Origin: Plasmopara viticola
Lineage: Eukaryota > Oomycota > Peronosporomycetes > Peronosporales > Peronosporaceae
Direction of reading: 5' to 3'
NCBI GenBank assembly: GCA_001695595.3
Contig: MBPM02000009.1
Location: forward strand, 806,001-870,000
DNA length: 64,000 bases
This document shows, piece by piece, positions 33,895-45,764 of the stretch. Within the stretch, counting starts at the first letter, position 1, and the number at the start of each line of letters is the position of its first letter. The notes under the pieces were generated by a model. That model did no database searches. It was not told the DNA's origin and saw only the letters and a list, made by a program, of their open reading frames with translations. The position numbers were made by a program, and so were the translations under genes.

Positions 33895-36575
33895 AATCAT
33901 GGAATAGCACACACTGGTACAGATTTGTCATATTAGACTATTTTCTTCCTATAGTAAACAGTGGCGCCAGAAACGGTATTGTCCAACTCCTTAATTTCTG
34001 AGCACGGAGTCTGATGTACACCATGCGTTCGTTGCTGAATACAAGACCGCTTTCTCACCAAGAAATTTGCTTGACGTCTTAGATGAGCAGTCTTCTTTGC
34101 GAAACGTATAGAACCATACTGCAGTAACGACTTGTTGCGCTATTCTAACATAGCATATATTGGATTGTCGAAGGGTCAATTTAAGTAGATCGTACGCCAT
34201 AAGTGCAGTTATTATTATTTGTTTAATCAAGTGACACCCCCTAATAATAGCGACTTTGGAATTTGTTTCATTGCGAGGATAACAGGCCCTGATGACTACA
34301 ATATTGGCCAGAAAGTATCAGACGACGGCAGTAAAATCCGACTTCTTTTCTCGGTTTATCACCTCGGTCCAATTTTTCTTCCCGACGTAAAATAATTGCG
34401 TAAGTCGTAGACACACATTAAAATCGACAAAAAGGGCGCGTACTACTGTCGCCGATACTGATGTCGTACATTTTCTTCTTCAAAAGGTATTTTACAAGAA
34501 ATGTGGGCATGTCGTCCGAATGAACCACCAAGCACTGACTTGGACTATGATACTGTGGTCATGCACGTACACAATACTCGAGTCATCATAGTACTAAGCA
34601 TACGTGCCTTGCTCTGAAATTAGCCAATTTGTAGCGACTTGATAGTCTGATCAGATAGGCGAGGCTTCCGGTGCGTCTCAGAGCTATAATATTAAGGCTT
34701 TGTGTCAAGATGACTCGATACTTGAAACCTTACTTTGTCATCAAAACCAATAGTGCACAGCCGTGTAGTAAATTCGATCTAAATTTATTTGCAGAAAAAC
34801 TCCATCATTTTAGTAACAATTCGAGCTAAGCCACCGAATAATGCGGCAACAAGCTCTCACCAAGATGCAGGCCCACTCGTTTGTAAAACGTTGGCAGTAT
34901 CGCCTTCTACTACCCGTTCGCCGCAAAGTACAAAATGGATCAGGTCTGAGTCCAGATTGAGGCACGGGCGACGAAACCGAACAAACGTTGTCGCACTATA
35001 TCGATTATTACTAAGTTTCTATCCAGACGACCAGAATGCACAATGTGAAATGAAGCTATCACTGCTGGCAGATTTGGTCTGATAACGGCGACACTATGTA
35101 TAGTGCATTATATTATCAGTACATGTAGTTTTCAAACGTCCGGCGAAAATCAGCTAATCTTTTCAGTTATTCGAATTGTGTGGTGATCATAAACTTTACT
35201 ACACTCGACGTTGAGAAATGTTGTCAAACTGAGATCATTTCGAGAGCTTTTATAAAAGAATGGAGATCAGCAAGTAGGCTAGACTGCTATCGGGACGGTC
35301 ACTTATCCTATCTTGTTCATTTCGACATTTGCCTCTTAATTAGCAAGTTAAACAAGTCTCCAACAACAAGAATGCAATCAATTGTTGCCACTTCCACCGT
35401 TGCTCTCCTTGTTAGCCAAGTGAGTGCCCATGGATACCTATCTCAACCTGCCGCTGAGTTTCCGAATGGCATCGAAACCATGTACAATGACCTTATGACC
35501 GAAACGTGCGACCCAGCGTTTGCTGGGTTAAAGTGGAACGATAGTCCCGAAGCAAACACTGCCATGTTCACCAAATCTTTTCCAAACTCTCAATACAAGA
35601 CTCTCAAGGACATGATGGACACGGTCGTGACGGACTGTGGCAAAACCATTCTTACTGGCTCTCCCATCGATGTGAGTTCACTCAGCTCGATGAAATGGCA
35701 AAATGACCAAGAACACGCGGGATTTATCGATTCGCATCACGGCCCTTGCGAGGGCTGGATCGATGACAAACGCGTTTTTCACTCCGATGACTGTCGAGCA
35801 GACTTCCCTGCCTACCCGGCTGAAATTCCCGTCGATTTCTCGTCCTGTACCGATGACAGTACCTTCACATTCTACTGGCTAGCAGTGCACGAGCCCAACT
35901 GGCAAGTCTACAAGCAATGCGTGCCGATCACTAAGGGCAGTGGTGGTGCTACCCAAACTGAGGTTTCAGATGATCCGGTAACTGTAAGCTCGAATGTCGA
36001 GACTTTCTCACCTACTATTGCTTCGCCTGCTGATGCCCCACCCGCCGATGCTTCAAATTCAACTGGGGACTCCTCTTCGACGGGTGACTCAACCCCCACC
36101 AGTATTGAAGGAACAAGCACCGGTGATGGTGCCAGCGGCAACGCTACGGCTTCGACGACCACGGAATTTGAGGCAGAGACGGCTGTTCCTACAAATAGCA
36201 CTTTATCGCCAATTAAGAGTGATGCGACCGTGCCACCCACAGTGAGCTGCAAGACACGTCGTCGCCCAAGCTCCCGTCTGCGCGCAGAAAATTAGATGTG
36301 TTTGATATAGGTTTGTGGGATTGTCGTTTGAGAAAGTATTTGAGTTTTAAATAAAGTTTCGTACATTTCGGTATCGCATTTCGGTGTGCGTCTACAGTTA
36401 ACTTGCTTTTATGATTTTCGACGTGAAACAAATGTGACGCAGGCAGAAATTCCCGTCAATCACTCGTTGTGTACTTTAAAGCACACCTTCATCTGCTAGT
36501 GGCAGGTTGTACATGTACTCAGCTGACACAAAAAATGATGATACCCAAATTGATATTCAGGATGTTCAGGTGATC
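33895..36575 (+). repeat. Left arm of large inverted repeat carrying an LPMO gene
   Basis: This ~2.7-kb arm matches 37,040-39,820 in reverse complement. Matching landmarks include the outer block around gtttactatag (33,950 and 39,760), a block near 34,080 and 39,600, the short frame at 34,789-35,082 versus 38,513-38,806, the whole LPMO gene, and the inner end near 36,565 and 37,055. Indels and substitutions are more common in the outer parts than within the genes. Confidence 0.85.
35372..36295 (+). CDS. Secreted AA17-type lytic polysaccharide monooxygenase, copy 1
   Basis: The frame is open from 35,180, but the Met at 35,372 starts a clear signal peptide (MQSIVATSTVALLVSQVSA) cut before His20, giving 307 aa. 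A mature N-terminal His is the hallmark of LPMOs: it forms the copper histidine brace with an inner His, probably His122 or 123 in GFIDSHHGPCEGW. TFTFYWLAVHEPNWQVYKQC near residues 164-183 is like oomycete AA17 enzymes, which oxidise pectin (homogalacturonan) during plant infection. Six Cys in the catalytic part suggest disulfides. Residues ~190-290 are a Ser/Thr/Pro-rich tail with a basic C-terminus. The upstream in-frame extension would bury the signal peptide and is probably 5' UTR. Confidence 0.85.
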   Translation: MQSIVATSTVALLVSQVSAHGYLSQPAAEFPNGIETMYNDLMTETCDPAFAGLKWNDSPEANTAMFTKSFPNSQYKTLKDMMDTVVTDCGKTILTGSPIDVSSLSSMKWQNDQEHAGFIDSHHGPCEGWIDDKRVFHSDDCRADFPAYPAEIPVDFSSCTDDSTFTFYWLAVHEPNWQVYKQCVPITKGSGGATQTEVSDDPVTVSSNVETFSPTIASPADAPPADASNSTGDSSSTGDSTPTSIEGTSTGDGASGNATASTTTEFEAETAVPTNSTLSPIKSDATVPPTVSCKTRRRPSSRLRAEN

Positions 36576-37039
36576 CTTTTTCGTTTTGATTTAGTGACAG
36601 GCTTTAATATCCACTAAAAAAGTTGCTTTACAGCTCTAATAACTAAGGCATTTAAGGCTCCTCTTACTTCAACTTTACGACGGTTCAAACCTACATCAAG
36701 CTGCAAGACATGTTGTCTCCTGGTCGCTTGAAAAAAATTAACGCTTTACTGCGGCTATCGTCAATCTGACTCCATATAGAAAGTGCTCAGTACAAAAGTA
36801 CAAAAAGTCAAGCGAACAATGGGCATTGTAACGTACATTTAACTCTCTTTATCTTGCTAGCTCAAGTACGCAAGTATGAGGAAATGGCAGCAAGGACAAA
36901 ATTTGTTCGTTTGTTATATATACACATGTTATACTGCTTAAAGACTAACGCAAATATGGATGCGCGTTAACCAGGGAGACCTGGTTGTTGCATTAAAGAA
37001 TTTGTATTCCGAAAAAAAAATCTTGGTTCTTTTTGCTGT
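36576..37039. other. Spacer between the inverted-repeat arms
   Basis: About 460 bp of unique AT-rich sequence between the tails of the two LPMO loci. No coding frame or structure stands out apart from short A and T runs (for example around 37,010). It is the pivot of the inverted duplication. Confidence 0.6.
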
Positions 37040-39820
37040 GTACAAGGGTCAACCGAACATCCTGAATATCAATTCGGGTAGCATCATTTTTTGTAGACTT
37101 GTCAGCTGAGTACATGCACAACCTGCCAATAGCAGAAAAGTGTGGTCTATAGTACGCGACAAGTGATTGACGAGAAGTTCAGCGTGGAATATTTAAATGT
37201 AGGCATCATGCCAAAATGCAATAACGAAATGTACGAAACTTTATTTAAAACTCAAATACGTTCTCAAACGACAATTCCACAGACCTATATCAAACACACC
37301 TAATTCTCTGCGCGCAGACGGAGGCTTGGACGACGACGTGTCTTGCAGCTCACTGTGGGTGGCACGGTCGCATCACTCTTAATTGGCGATAAAGTGGTAT
37401 TTGTAGGAACAGCCGTCTCTGCCTCAAATTTCGTGGTCGTCGAAGCCGAAGCGTTGCCGCTGGCACCATCACCAGTGCTTGTTCCTTCAATGCTGGTGGA
37501 GGTTGAGTCACCCGTCGAAGAGGAGTCCCCAGTTGAATTTGAAGCATCGGTGGGTGGGGCATCAGCAGGCGAAGCAATAGTAGGTGAGAAAGTCTCGACA
37601 TTCGAGCTTACAGTTATCGAATCATCTGAAACCTCAGTCTGGGTAGCACCACCACTGCCCCTAGTGATCGGCACGCATTGCTTGTAGACTTGCCAGTTGG
37701 GCTCGTGCACTGCTAGCCAGTAGAATGTGAAGGTACTGTCATCGGTACAGGACGAGAAATCGACGGGAATCTCAGCCGGGTAGGCAGGGAAGTCTGCTCG
37801 ACAGTCATCAAAGTGAAAAACGCGGTTGTCATCGATCCAGCCCTCGCAAGGGCCGTGATGCGAATCGATAAATCCCGCGTGTTCTTGGTCGTTTTGCCAT
37901 TTCATCGAGCTGAGTGAACTCACATCGATGGGAGAGCCAGTAAGAATGGTTTTGCCACAGTCCGTCACGACCGTGTCCATCATGTCCTTGAGAGTCTTGT
38001 ATTGAGAGTTTGGAAAAGATTTGGTGAACATGGCAGTGTTTGCTTCGGGACTATCGTTCCACTTTAACCCAGCAAACGCTGGGTCGCACGTTTCGGTCAT
38101 AAGGTCATTGTACATGGTTTCAATGCCATTCGGAAACTCAGCGGCAGGTTGAGATAGGTATCCATGGGCACTCACTTGGCTAGCAAAGAGAGCAACGGTG
38201 GAAGTGGCAACAATTAATTGCATTCTTGTTGGTGGAGACTTGTTTAACTTGCTAATTAAGAGGCAAATGTCAAAATGAACAAGATAGGATATGTGACCGT
38301 CCCGATAGCAGTCTAGCCGACTTGCTGATCTCCATTCTTTTATAAAAGCTCTCGAAATGATCTCAGTTTGACAACATTTCTCAACGTCGAGTGTAGTAAA
38401 GTTTATGATCACCACACAATTCGAATATCTGAAAAGATTAGCTGATTTTCGCCGGACGTTTGAAAACTACATGTACTGATAATATAATGCACTATACATA
38501 GTGTCGCCGTTATCAGACCAAATCTGCCAGCAGTGATATCTTCATTTCACATTGTGCATTCTGGTCGTCTGGATAGAAACTTAGTATTAATCGATATAGT
38601 GCGACAACGTTTGTTCGGTTTCGTCGCCCGTGCCTCAATCTGGACTCAGACCTGATCCATTTTGTACTTTGCGGCGAACGGGCAGTAGAAAGACGACACT
38701 GCCAACGTTTCACAAACGAGTGAGCCTTCATCTTGGTGAGAGCTTGTGCCGCAATATTCGGTGGCTTAGCTCGAATTGTTACTAAAATGATGGAGTTTTT
38801 CTGCAATTAAAATTAGATCGAATTTACTACACGGCTGTGCACTATTGTGTTTGATGACAAAGTAAGGTTTCAAGTATCGAGTCATCTTAACACAACGCAT
38901 TAATACTATAGCTCTGAGACGCACCGAAAGCCTCGCCTATCCGATCAGATCATTGAGTCGCTACAATTGAGCGAATCTCAGAGCAAGGCACGTATGCTTA
39001 GTACTATGATGACTCGAGTATAGTGTACGTGCATGGCCACAGTATCATAGTCTTAGTCAGTGCTTGGCGGTTCATTTGGAAGACATGCCCCCGCATTTCT
39101 TGTACAGATGCCTTTTGAAGAAGAAAATTTAAAATGGAAATGACAATAGTACTCCGAAAAGTAATAGTAGCAGTAGCGCCCTTCTCAGAATATTTCTTTT
39201 CTCTTTTTACTTCTTCAAAAAAAGATTTGTGGCTACGACTTTCTTGTATAGAAGCAAATTTTTAAGTCTACGTTGGGGAGGCAATGAAACAAGAAAAGGA
39301 GCTGCAACACAGTCAGACCAATGTCGCTTCTTTCTGGCAGATTCATGGCTTGATGGTGTGTAATTTGTAGTTATGAGGGCCTACTACCCTCGTAGTGTGC
39401 AGGGTACCAAAAGAAACAAGAGACTCGAAGAGTTTCCAGCGTCACTACTAATATTGGGTGCCATTTAATTAAAAGAGCTATAGAAATCTCACTTGTAATA
39501 AAACGATCTACTAAAATTAAGCCTTCGACATTCCGAACCGACAAGCTATATTAATTATGTAAATAGCGCAACATGTTAATCCATATTTTAGTTCTGTATG
39601 TTTCGCAAAGAAAACCGCTTATCTAAGACGTCAAGTTATTTTTTTGGTGAGAAAGCAGTCTTGTATTAAGCAACGAACGCATGGTGTACATCAGAATTTG
39701 TGCTCAGAAATTGAGGAGTTGGAAGTACCTTTACTAAGCCGTTGTAGTCGCAGTGTTTACTATAGTAACACAATAGTCTAATATGACAAATCTACTGAAA
39801 GTGTGCTAATATACGATTGG
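37040..39820 (-). repeat. Right arm of large inverted repeat carrying an LPMO gene
   Basis: Reverse complement of 33,895-36,575. Its outer half (about 38,930-39,830) also recurs in direct orientation at 51,421-52,470, and its LPMO 5' flank (about 38,275-38,800) recurs at 57,085-57,660. It differs from the left arm by several indels around 39,150-39,500. Confidence 0.85.
37300..38223 (-). CDS. Secreted AA17-type lytic polysaccharide monooxygenase, copy 2
   Basis: A 307-aa protein nearly identical to copy 1, starting at the Met at 38,223 with signal peptide MQLIVATSTVALFASQVSA and the same N-terminal His after cleavage. The histidine-brace candidates, six cysteines and C-terminal Ser/Thr-rich tail are all kept. 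The few differences lie in the signal peptide, around residues 132-138 (KRVFHS versus NRVFHF) and in the tail. Both copies look functional. The two genes are convergent, 1.0 kb apart at their stops, and both promoters lie inside the repeat arms, so co-expression is likely. Family knowledge: AA17 LPMOs are secreted pectin-cleaving copper enzymes of oomycetes. Confidence 0.85.
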   Translation of the reverse strand: MQLIVATSTVALFASQVSAHGYLSQPAAEFPNGIETMYNDLMTETCDPAFAGLKWNDSPEANTAMFTKSFPNSQYKTLKDMMDTVVTDCGKTILTGSPIDVSSLSSMKWQNDQEHAGFIDSHHGPCEGWIDDNRVFHFDDCRADFPAYPAEIPVDFSSCTDDSTFTFYWLAVHEPNWQVYKQCVPITRGSGGATQTEVSDDSITVSSNVETFSPTIASPADAPPTDASNSTGDSSSTGDSTSTSIEGTSTGDGASGNASASTTTKFEAETAVPTNTTLSPIKSDATVPPTVSCKTRRRPSLRLRAEN

Positions 39821-39989
39821 TGATCGATATCGTTACTAGGCGCTGTTCATGCGCAAATTGACCAAAAAAATCGTTCTTTCTTGAAATTGCGCATATAATA
39901 CAAATTATTCCTGTTTAAATACTAATGCATATAATGATGCGCATTCAACATGAGGATATCAAGCACTCTATTTAAAGAACGCGTGTTTC

Positions 39990-40620
39990 CGATTGTGTGC
40001 AAGAACAACGAGCATCTGCAATTCGCCAGCGATGGGTACTATGCCACAATCGTAACGACATAAGACATAATGATTATTTAAATGCAATTCGTAATATTTT
40101 CTATGGTCGTTACCATCACATAGCACTTCGTCTTGCGACAACTAACACACACCAATATTTCAATTTCGTTTTCCCACTAAAATCTAATTGCTCGTCTAAT
40201 TTTTTTTTGTGCAAGCTATGCTCATATCGTACAACTTCATACTAAAGATATATTTTACAAAGAAGGCAATCGAGAAATCATGAACAATCAGCGTCTACGT
40301 TATTTCAATGACAACTAAAGTCATTTTGATGGTTTCTTCTTGCTACTTTGCTCTCCTCTACACGGATGGCAATTCGATTTCTATCTCGAGCGATGCGGCA
40401 TCTGCATCGCAAGGACTGCAATTTTGTGCTGCTCAAAAATTTTAAGGACACATTCGAAAAACTTCTCAAAACAAAAATTCGATTGGATTTTGATAATAGC
40501 ACAAACAAGTGGTCACGAAGACTATACGACTGAATCCATAGTCAACCTCTTAAGTGGGCAAGCCAAACAGCAATATTTACATTTCGCCATGCAACACGAC
40601 AAGAGACGGATTAATCTATA
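39990..40620 (+). repeat. Cassette fragment with relic of a small gene
   Basis: Matches 52,480-52,920 and, in its second half, 57,680-57,960. The shared frame, starting at an ATG near 40,331, reads as a hydrophobic, Ser-rich peptide (SISSDAASASQGLQFC in this copy) that stops after ~40 codons. In copies B and C this block lies directly upstream of the MORN relic and may be its first exon or a separate small gene. Here the rest of the cassette is absent. Confidence 0.6.
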
Positions 40621-41715
40621 CTCATCTCTAGCAATCACACTTTGAATGATCTTAATTTTGTCATCAGACTCTCCGGTTATGCCAAAGGCTCAACCCCACC
40701 CTCGGGGAAAATTATAGCTCTCAGGATGAAGGACCGATCTAAGACGCCCTCACCGATACGGCCTCCTTCATAAGGGACGAGAAAGAATACGTTGGCGTCA
40801 AGACGGCGTTCCCCACACCAAATTCTCTAACGCAGTGGGCGAGGGGTTACGCGACTCACCCATCTCTGAATTACGACGAAAGCTGTACTTCCGTGAGAAG
40901 TCCACTCAATTTTGGACTGCAGGGCCAACAAAACCGACGAAAAAGAGTAGGGCCCTAAGATAGGTGTCACTCGAGCAACTGAGACACCAGACTGAGCTGT
41001 GCACTCATTTGTTTTGCACGCTCTAAGAGCTCCTATAAAGACGATTTTTGTGTACCGCGCACAAAAGAAGATTTCCATATTTTTACGCGATCTTACGATG
41101 GTGTTGCGCATCTATTAGTATGTGGAGAAGGCCGTCTACACACTCGTAGCAGTCCATCTCCGATCGACTTCGAGGGAGAAACAACTTGTCTCTGACATCT
41201 CTGTCCAAACTAAAAATCGCACTAAGGACTCTAGACAATCATTCGTTTTGCACGCCTGCCAGATTTTTTTGTCAATAGAGCTTTTAGCCCGGCTGATATG
41301 GGCCAGCTTTAATCTAGCCTGCGTTAAAGTGCGTCGGCAAGTACATTGAAATTACCCGGGTTAGATGACATAGTTTGCACCGCCTCCAAGGATGCATGAT
41401 TCAAATTACTTCAAAGAGCTGAGAACTTAGTAAATGCTTTCTAACCTCTACCAGTGCGTACTTGATGGCACGAATTCGTCCTTTCGTTTGGTTGCCCAAA
41501 GCTTTCTGAACCGGAGCGAGACGACAAGCTCATGACCGGCCATATCGAGTTGTAAAAAGGTGCAAGGACAAAAGCGCCTCTAACATTGCTTATTTATTTT
41601 GTCTACTCTGGCAAAGCTAGACCAGACACCGTTATAAAGACTTCCCAAGATTCTTCGGTAGCAAACTTGTGCCGACTTCCCAGTACCATTCACATTATTT
41701 TTTGGAATAGATATC
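40621..41715. other. Intergenic, possible retroelement debris
   Basis: Just over 1 kb with short frames only. The region directly precedes a Ty3/gypsy integrase remnant and may be decayed upstream pol sequence, but no RT or protease motif could be read. Confidence 0.4.
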
Positions 41716-42270
41716 ATGAAGAATCTGCAAAACCCCTCTGTATGTGTGCAGAAAGCTGACGACAAATCATTTACTCTGTCAGATTATTTGGGAAAGCTGG
41801 AACTGCTGACTACACCACTGGCAAATTTTAAGCCCCATCCTTGTTTTCTTAGCTGGCTGAAGCGCGGGCATACTGCATCTCAAATGAAAGGTGTATCTTT
41901 CTTCTGCCTGTCCAGCATAACTGTAGTAGAAACAGCAATGTTAATAGTGCATCAGATATTTAATAATCATGGCCTTCCAGACACGATGAGCTTGAACAGG
42001 ATCCGCAATTTGCCGCTGCGTTTAGCAAACGCCGCTCCATATATTCTGAGCTTAAACACTTATGTCAACATTTGACATTTCGCGACAGATGATCCGATGG
42101 ATAGGATCAGTCGAGTGCTCATTTTATTAATGTGCAGTATGTACGCTGAGGTGCTACGTTAGAGGGCAAAAGAATCCTATACGGATGGTTTTGCACTCGA
42201 CAACAAGCTTTAACATCTACGGGGTTAACCCAGCTCTATATAAACGGGCTAAGAAATATCGAGCTCCTAT
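41716..42270 (+). mobile_element. Ty3/gypsy integrase fossil
   Basis: After an unrecognised start, the frame reads AMLIVHQIFNNHGLPDTMSL, which corresponds to the integrase core segment ending HGLP-x-x-IVSDRD in chromovirus-type Ty3/gypsy elements. Past a stop, the order continues with TDDPMDRISRVL (for TDGQTERVNRVL), YAEVL and, in another frame, TDGFALDNKL (for AEFALNN). Order and spacing match the family, but the catalytic Asp and Glu are lost and stops intervene. It is an old, inactive copy; LTRs were not found. Confidence 0.6.
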
Positions 42271-44611
42271 CAATTCGTGCATAGAGTGTGATTTTGAAAT
42301 AAGTGGCTGGGGAATCCGGATTTGTTTTGATCAAGTGTCTAACTTGAGATCAATTCCCATTCAGAGCTAATCACTTGATTCCACTCAGAGAAGATTGAAC
42401 CTACTTATCTTCAGATGAGATGCGAATGCATCCGTCCAAGATAAATGAAACGAGATTGCAATACTCATGAAAGTCGATATTCAAACACAAGCAATAAAGC
42501 GAATAACCACTAAAACCTGCAACTAAAATGGGTAAGGCCGGCATTTTAAAACAAAGTGAACCATCATTTTGCCGGATCTTCTTCAGTCCTTAAAAGTCAT
42601 AAGTCGGCGTGATTTTTTAAAGTTTTCAATACGACTCAACAGTCATTGTGGAACGTCTTAAAGTATCCTGATCCTCAAGACTCTGATCCTCATTTAAGCT
42701 ATGAAAACCTCATTAAGCGTTGATCCGCACTTGACTCTGCTAAAAAGGCAAGTTTCGAAAGTCATTAGGGGCTCATATTGGCCGTCGTATGTTCTGAGGC
42801 TTTACCTTCAAGTGCTCATAAAGCCGTGCGTTTCAAACGGTTGGACGAGCCTGGAGTTCACTTCGGAGCAAAGCCGTTTTCCAAAGCATTTTTGGCACTT
42901 TATTTGACTAAACAGCTCATAATGTTCGCATCCAAAATTTCATTGACGGTCTCGATCTCTTGTGAGATTCTAAAAAAATTCGCGGATCTACTGCCAGGAA
43001 TAACCCTGAGATCAAACTCAAGTGTGTGTTTTTATTGTGCAAAATCTGCTGCTCTTTTTGGATAGACTCAAGACAAAGGCCAAAGCGGCCTCCTCCGTGG
43101 CTCTTTACCGTCCAGCCAGCAATATTTTTAACGAAAATAAGTTATAAAGCAGCGATGATACTCGGGCTCCAAGAAATTCTTATGTAGTTGCTTGGTGACC
43201 TCACTTTGAAAATTTATGGCAGTCGGTTGATCGACCCCGTCTAGGCTGTCCAAAGACCATTTCGATCTTAAAATAAAACGATTGAACGCTTGAAGCTAAT
43301 CCTTAATTCTCTGACCGCATGCTGGAGCGTACTTCGATCCCGTGCTCGGAAATTATGCTTTCAGCTTTAGCTCAGCATCATACCAAAGACGAAAGGTCTT
43401 AAAAGAAAGTGTTCTCCTGTCCCATTAGCTCTTTAAGCTTACGGGCGTTAAGTCTCTTGTTCAACATGCTTGGGTTTGGAATTGTAATTCCCTGAAGGTT
43501 TATTTGATCTGAAGAAAAGCCTTCCATGTGGGATCGACGCGATGCTGAAAGATGTAAAATTGCGCAGCAAGGATGGCGTATCTGCTTTCGTACTCTCGAT
43601 ACGACTAGTGGAGCCCTTGGATCCCGTGAGGCGTTTAAAAGGGATAAGCGCACTGCCCGACCGAGAGATACCTATCTGGGAGCCCCCTTTCTAGTCCGGC
43701 CTGTTGTCCAAAAAAAGGTTGTACCTCTCACGAAAGTGCGACTTGCGCATAATACGATGGTAAGTCGGTCACCCAGACCCTCGTTCACTGCTAATGACAA
43801 TGTAAGGCTGTCGTCGCTGACGTCAGCTTTTTTCTTACTGGTACCAAGTGTTGGAGACCATTTCGACGAGAATATTTCGGGTCTGTCTTGCCTTGTGGGA
43901 ACTATGAACTTATCTGCTCGTTCGGGTGAATCTCTGGCATAGTAGATGCGTCAAATGACAAGGCTAAGAGTACACACAAGCGATGAAGCAATTTGGGCGG
44001 TATTGCCTTTGACCTGACCTCTTCTTTGCAGCGTTGGCGGGCGAAAAGCCAGGCGACTGTTATCTGGAGCGTCCGCGGTGATTTAGATTTCTTTATTGCT
44101 TGATGGTGGAGCTGTATGCAGACTATCGACTTGGAAAATCCGTTAGGCGCGCATTCCTATTCTAATGAAGTGAGAGGCTCAACCACAGCTATCTTTGCTC
44201 GAGCGGTTTTCGACGGCTAAGACCAGCGCAGCTTTAAGCACTCAGGCGGATTTTGTCGATAGATTTCTTTGGATGCCGAAGCAGCCTATTTGGGTATCGG
44301 CTCGGTAAGTGTAAAGTCTCCCGACCGATCAATGGTCCCCTTCGCTGCGTGGTCATCGTCATGACCATAGCAACGACTCGTATAAAAGTCGGAGAATGAT
44401 AAAATGCACTCATTCCTCAACAATTGGTCGTTACATAAAGCCGAGCTTCCATATTTAGAGGCTTTTTCAATCTAATGGCGAAATAGAACAATGGTGTTGC
44501 ATATTTCGAAAGGTCCTGCCTATCGCTAAAAGTAGGACCATTACACACTAAACATTGTGCTAATATCTGATAAAGTATGTAATCCTGCACTTGCAAGGTC
44601 CCACGTCAAGG
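42271..44611. other. Gene-poor region, no recognisable gene
   Basis: 2.3 kb with short frames only; the longest is 138 codons at 43,526-43,942, with an 84-codon frame opposite it. Composition is mixed. It may contain further decayed retroelement sequence next to the gypsy fossil, but I cannot support a specific call. Confidence 0.4.
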
Positions 44612-44721
44612 TGGCAAGGATGTGAAAGTATCTCGAACTTGTCGTTTAATGAATTTTAGTAAAAGACTTTTTGTTATAAGAATTATTAAACGACGAGTTT
44701 GAGATACTTTCACATCTTGCC
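44612..44721. repeat. Near-perfect 38-bp inverted repeat (hairpin)
   Basis: The arms at 44,612-44,650 and 44,684-44,721 are reverse complements with two mismatches and one indel, around a 33-bp AT-rich loop. Each arm starts TGGCAAG and contains tgtgaaagtatctc. It could be a terminal fold-back of a transposon, part of an LTR, or a small-RNA hairpin. Confidence 0.8.
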
Positions 44722-44880
44722 AATCGTTCTTTGGGTATTACCTCTAAGGCATTAAGAGGTGTATAACATCCCACAATCTTCCACATTGCTGTATCTTGTA
44801 AATCATACCGCTTAGTGACTAATAGGCAAGTAAGCGGCATATACGTATATTGATCGATAAGGGTAAGGAAAAAAAACACC
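44722..44880 (-). mobile_element. Possible Ty1/copia integrase fragment
   Basis: The minus frame reads FFLTLIDQYTYMPLTCLLVTKR, resembling the start of the copia integrase core (FxTxIDDYSRxxxxYLLxxK). Only ~40 codons are recognisable before similarity fades, and nothing upstream matches. The fragment abuts the 44,612-44,721 hairpin. Weak evidence; it could be chance. Confidence 0.35.
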
Positions 44881-45435
44881 TTGTACTTGCGCTACTTGTA
44901 CGTCTAGCTCTTGGCTCTTTGCACAATTAATTTCGAGACGCATCAGCAACAAAGAATAGTCGGCACAGATCACTTTTTTACGAAGAATGAGTAAAATAAC
45001 GAAGACAATACTTGTGCAACCTTGGCTTGGCATTCTTCGACGCCAAGATCAAGTCGTTAAAGACCATTTTTTTCTACCAGGAACACAGTAAAGTGGTTGG
45101 TGAACGCATACTAGTTTGCCATCAAACCTAAAAACAAAGTATAAAGTTTGATCGTGCAAGCAGTAATGCGCTGTCCCTACTAACTCATCAGTAAGCCGTA
45201 AATAAGCCAGATTCTGCGGTCGACGCGCGTGGAGCTACATATACATATGACGAAGACAGTTACACCCCCCATTACAGATAGTAACTTAAAAACAATAATA
45301 AAGGAGTTTCAATTTTTAAAGATCCGCCCAATAAACTTGCCTTAAAATTTACTTCGGAATATGGTGTTTATTGTTATATTTTCTGAAATAGAAAGTGGTA
45401 TTTCGATAAAATTTATATGAACATTGCGGAGGCAG
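44881..45435. other. Intergenic, nothing recognised
   Basis: About 0.55 kb of AT-rich DNA with short frames only, between the possible copia fragment and the SINE/LINE-like copy. Confidence 0.45.
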
Positions 45436-45764
45436 TTGTATTGTATTGTATTGTATTACGTTATCGCGTTGCCAAGTTATGCACGTGCTAGGCTCAGTCT
45501 GGTTAGTCCACGGCATAGAGTGGTGTCCGCATACGTCGGGTCTCGTTCGGCGGGCAGTGCAGCCAGCACCGATGCCGTGAGGGTCTTCCATTATTTTGTG
45601 TAGTTCTGACTTGGTAAGAGCCCAGGTGGCGCCCTGGTGCTTGAGACCGTCGCGTCGAGGGTGAGACTCGTTAGAGACCTGCAGATTCCCGAGAGCACCT
45701 GCCCGAAGCGCGCGAGCATTTGTCTCCCGCGCTTGGAAGGAGGGCGTCACCCCAACCTTTTCCG
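45436..45764 (-). repeat. SINE/LINE-like retroelement copy, second copy
   Basis: Inverted copy of 19,939-20,275 with the same GC-rich body and a tail of about four TACAA units (seen as TTGTA on the plus strand at 45,438-45,457). Scattered substitutions only. The frame that is open in the first copy is open here too and runs on into flanking DNA on both sides. Confidence 0.75.

Noticed and set aside
35180..35371. 64-codon in-frame extension upstream of the LPMO signal peptide (also 38,224-38,415 in copy 2)
   Set aside because: It would bury the signal peptide and block exposure of the N-terminal His that LPMO chemistry requires, so it is treated as 5' UTR.
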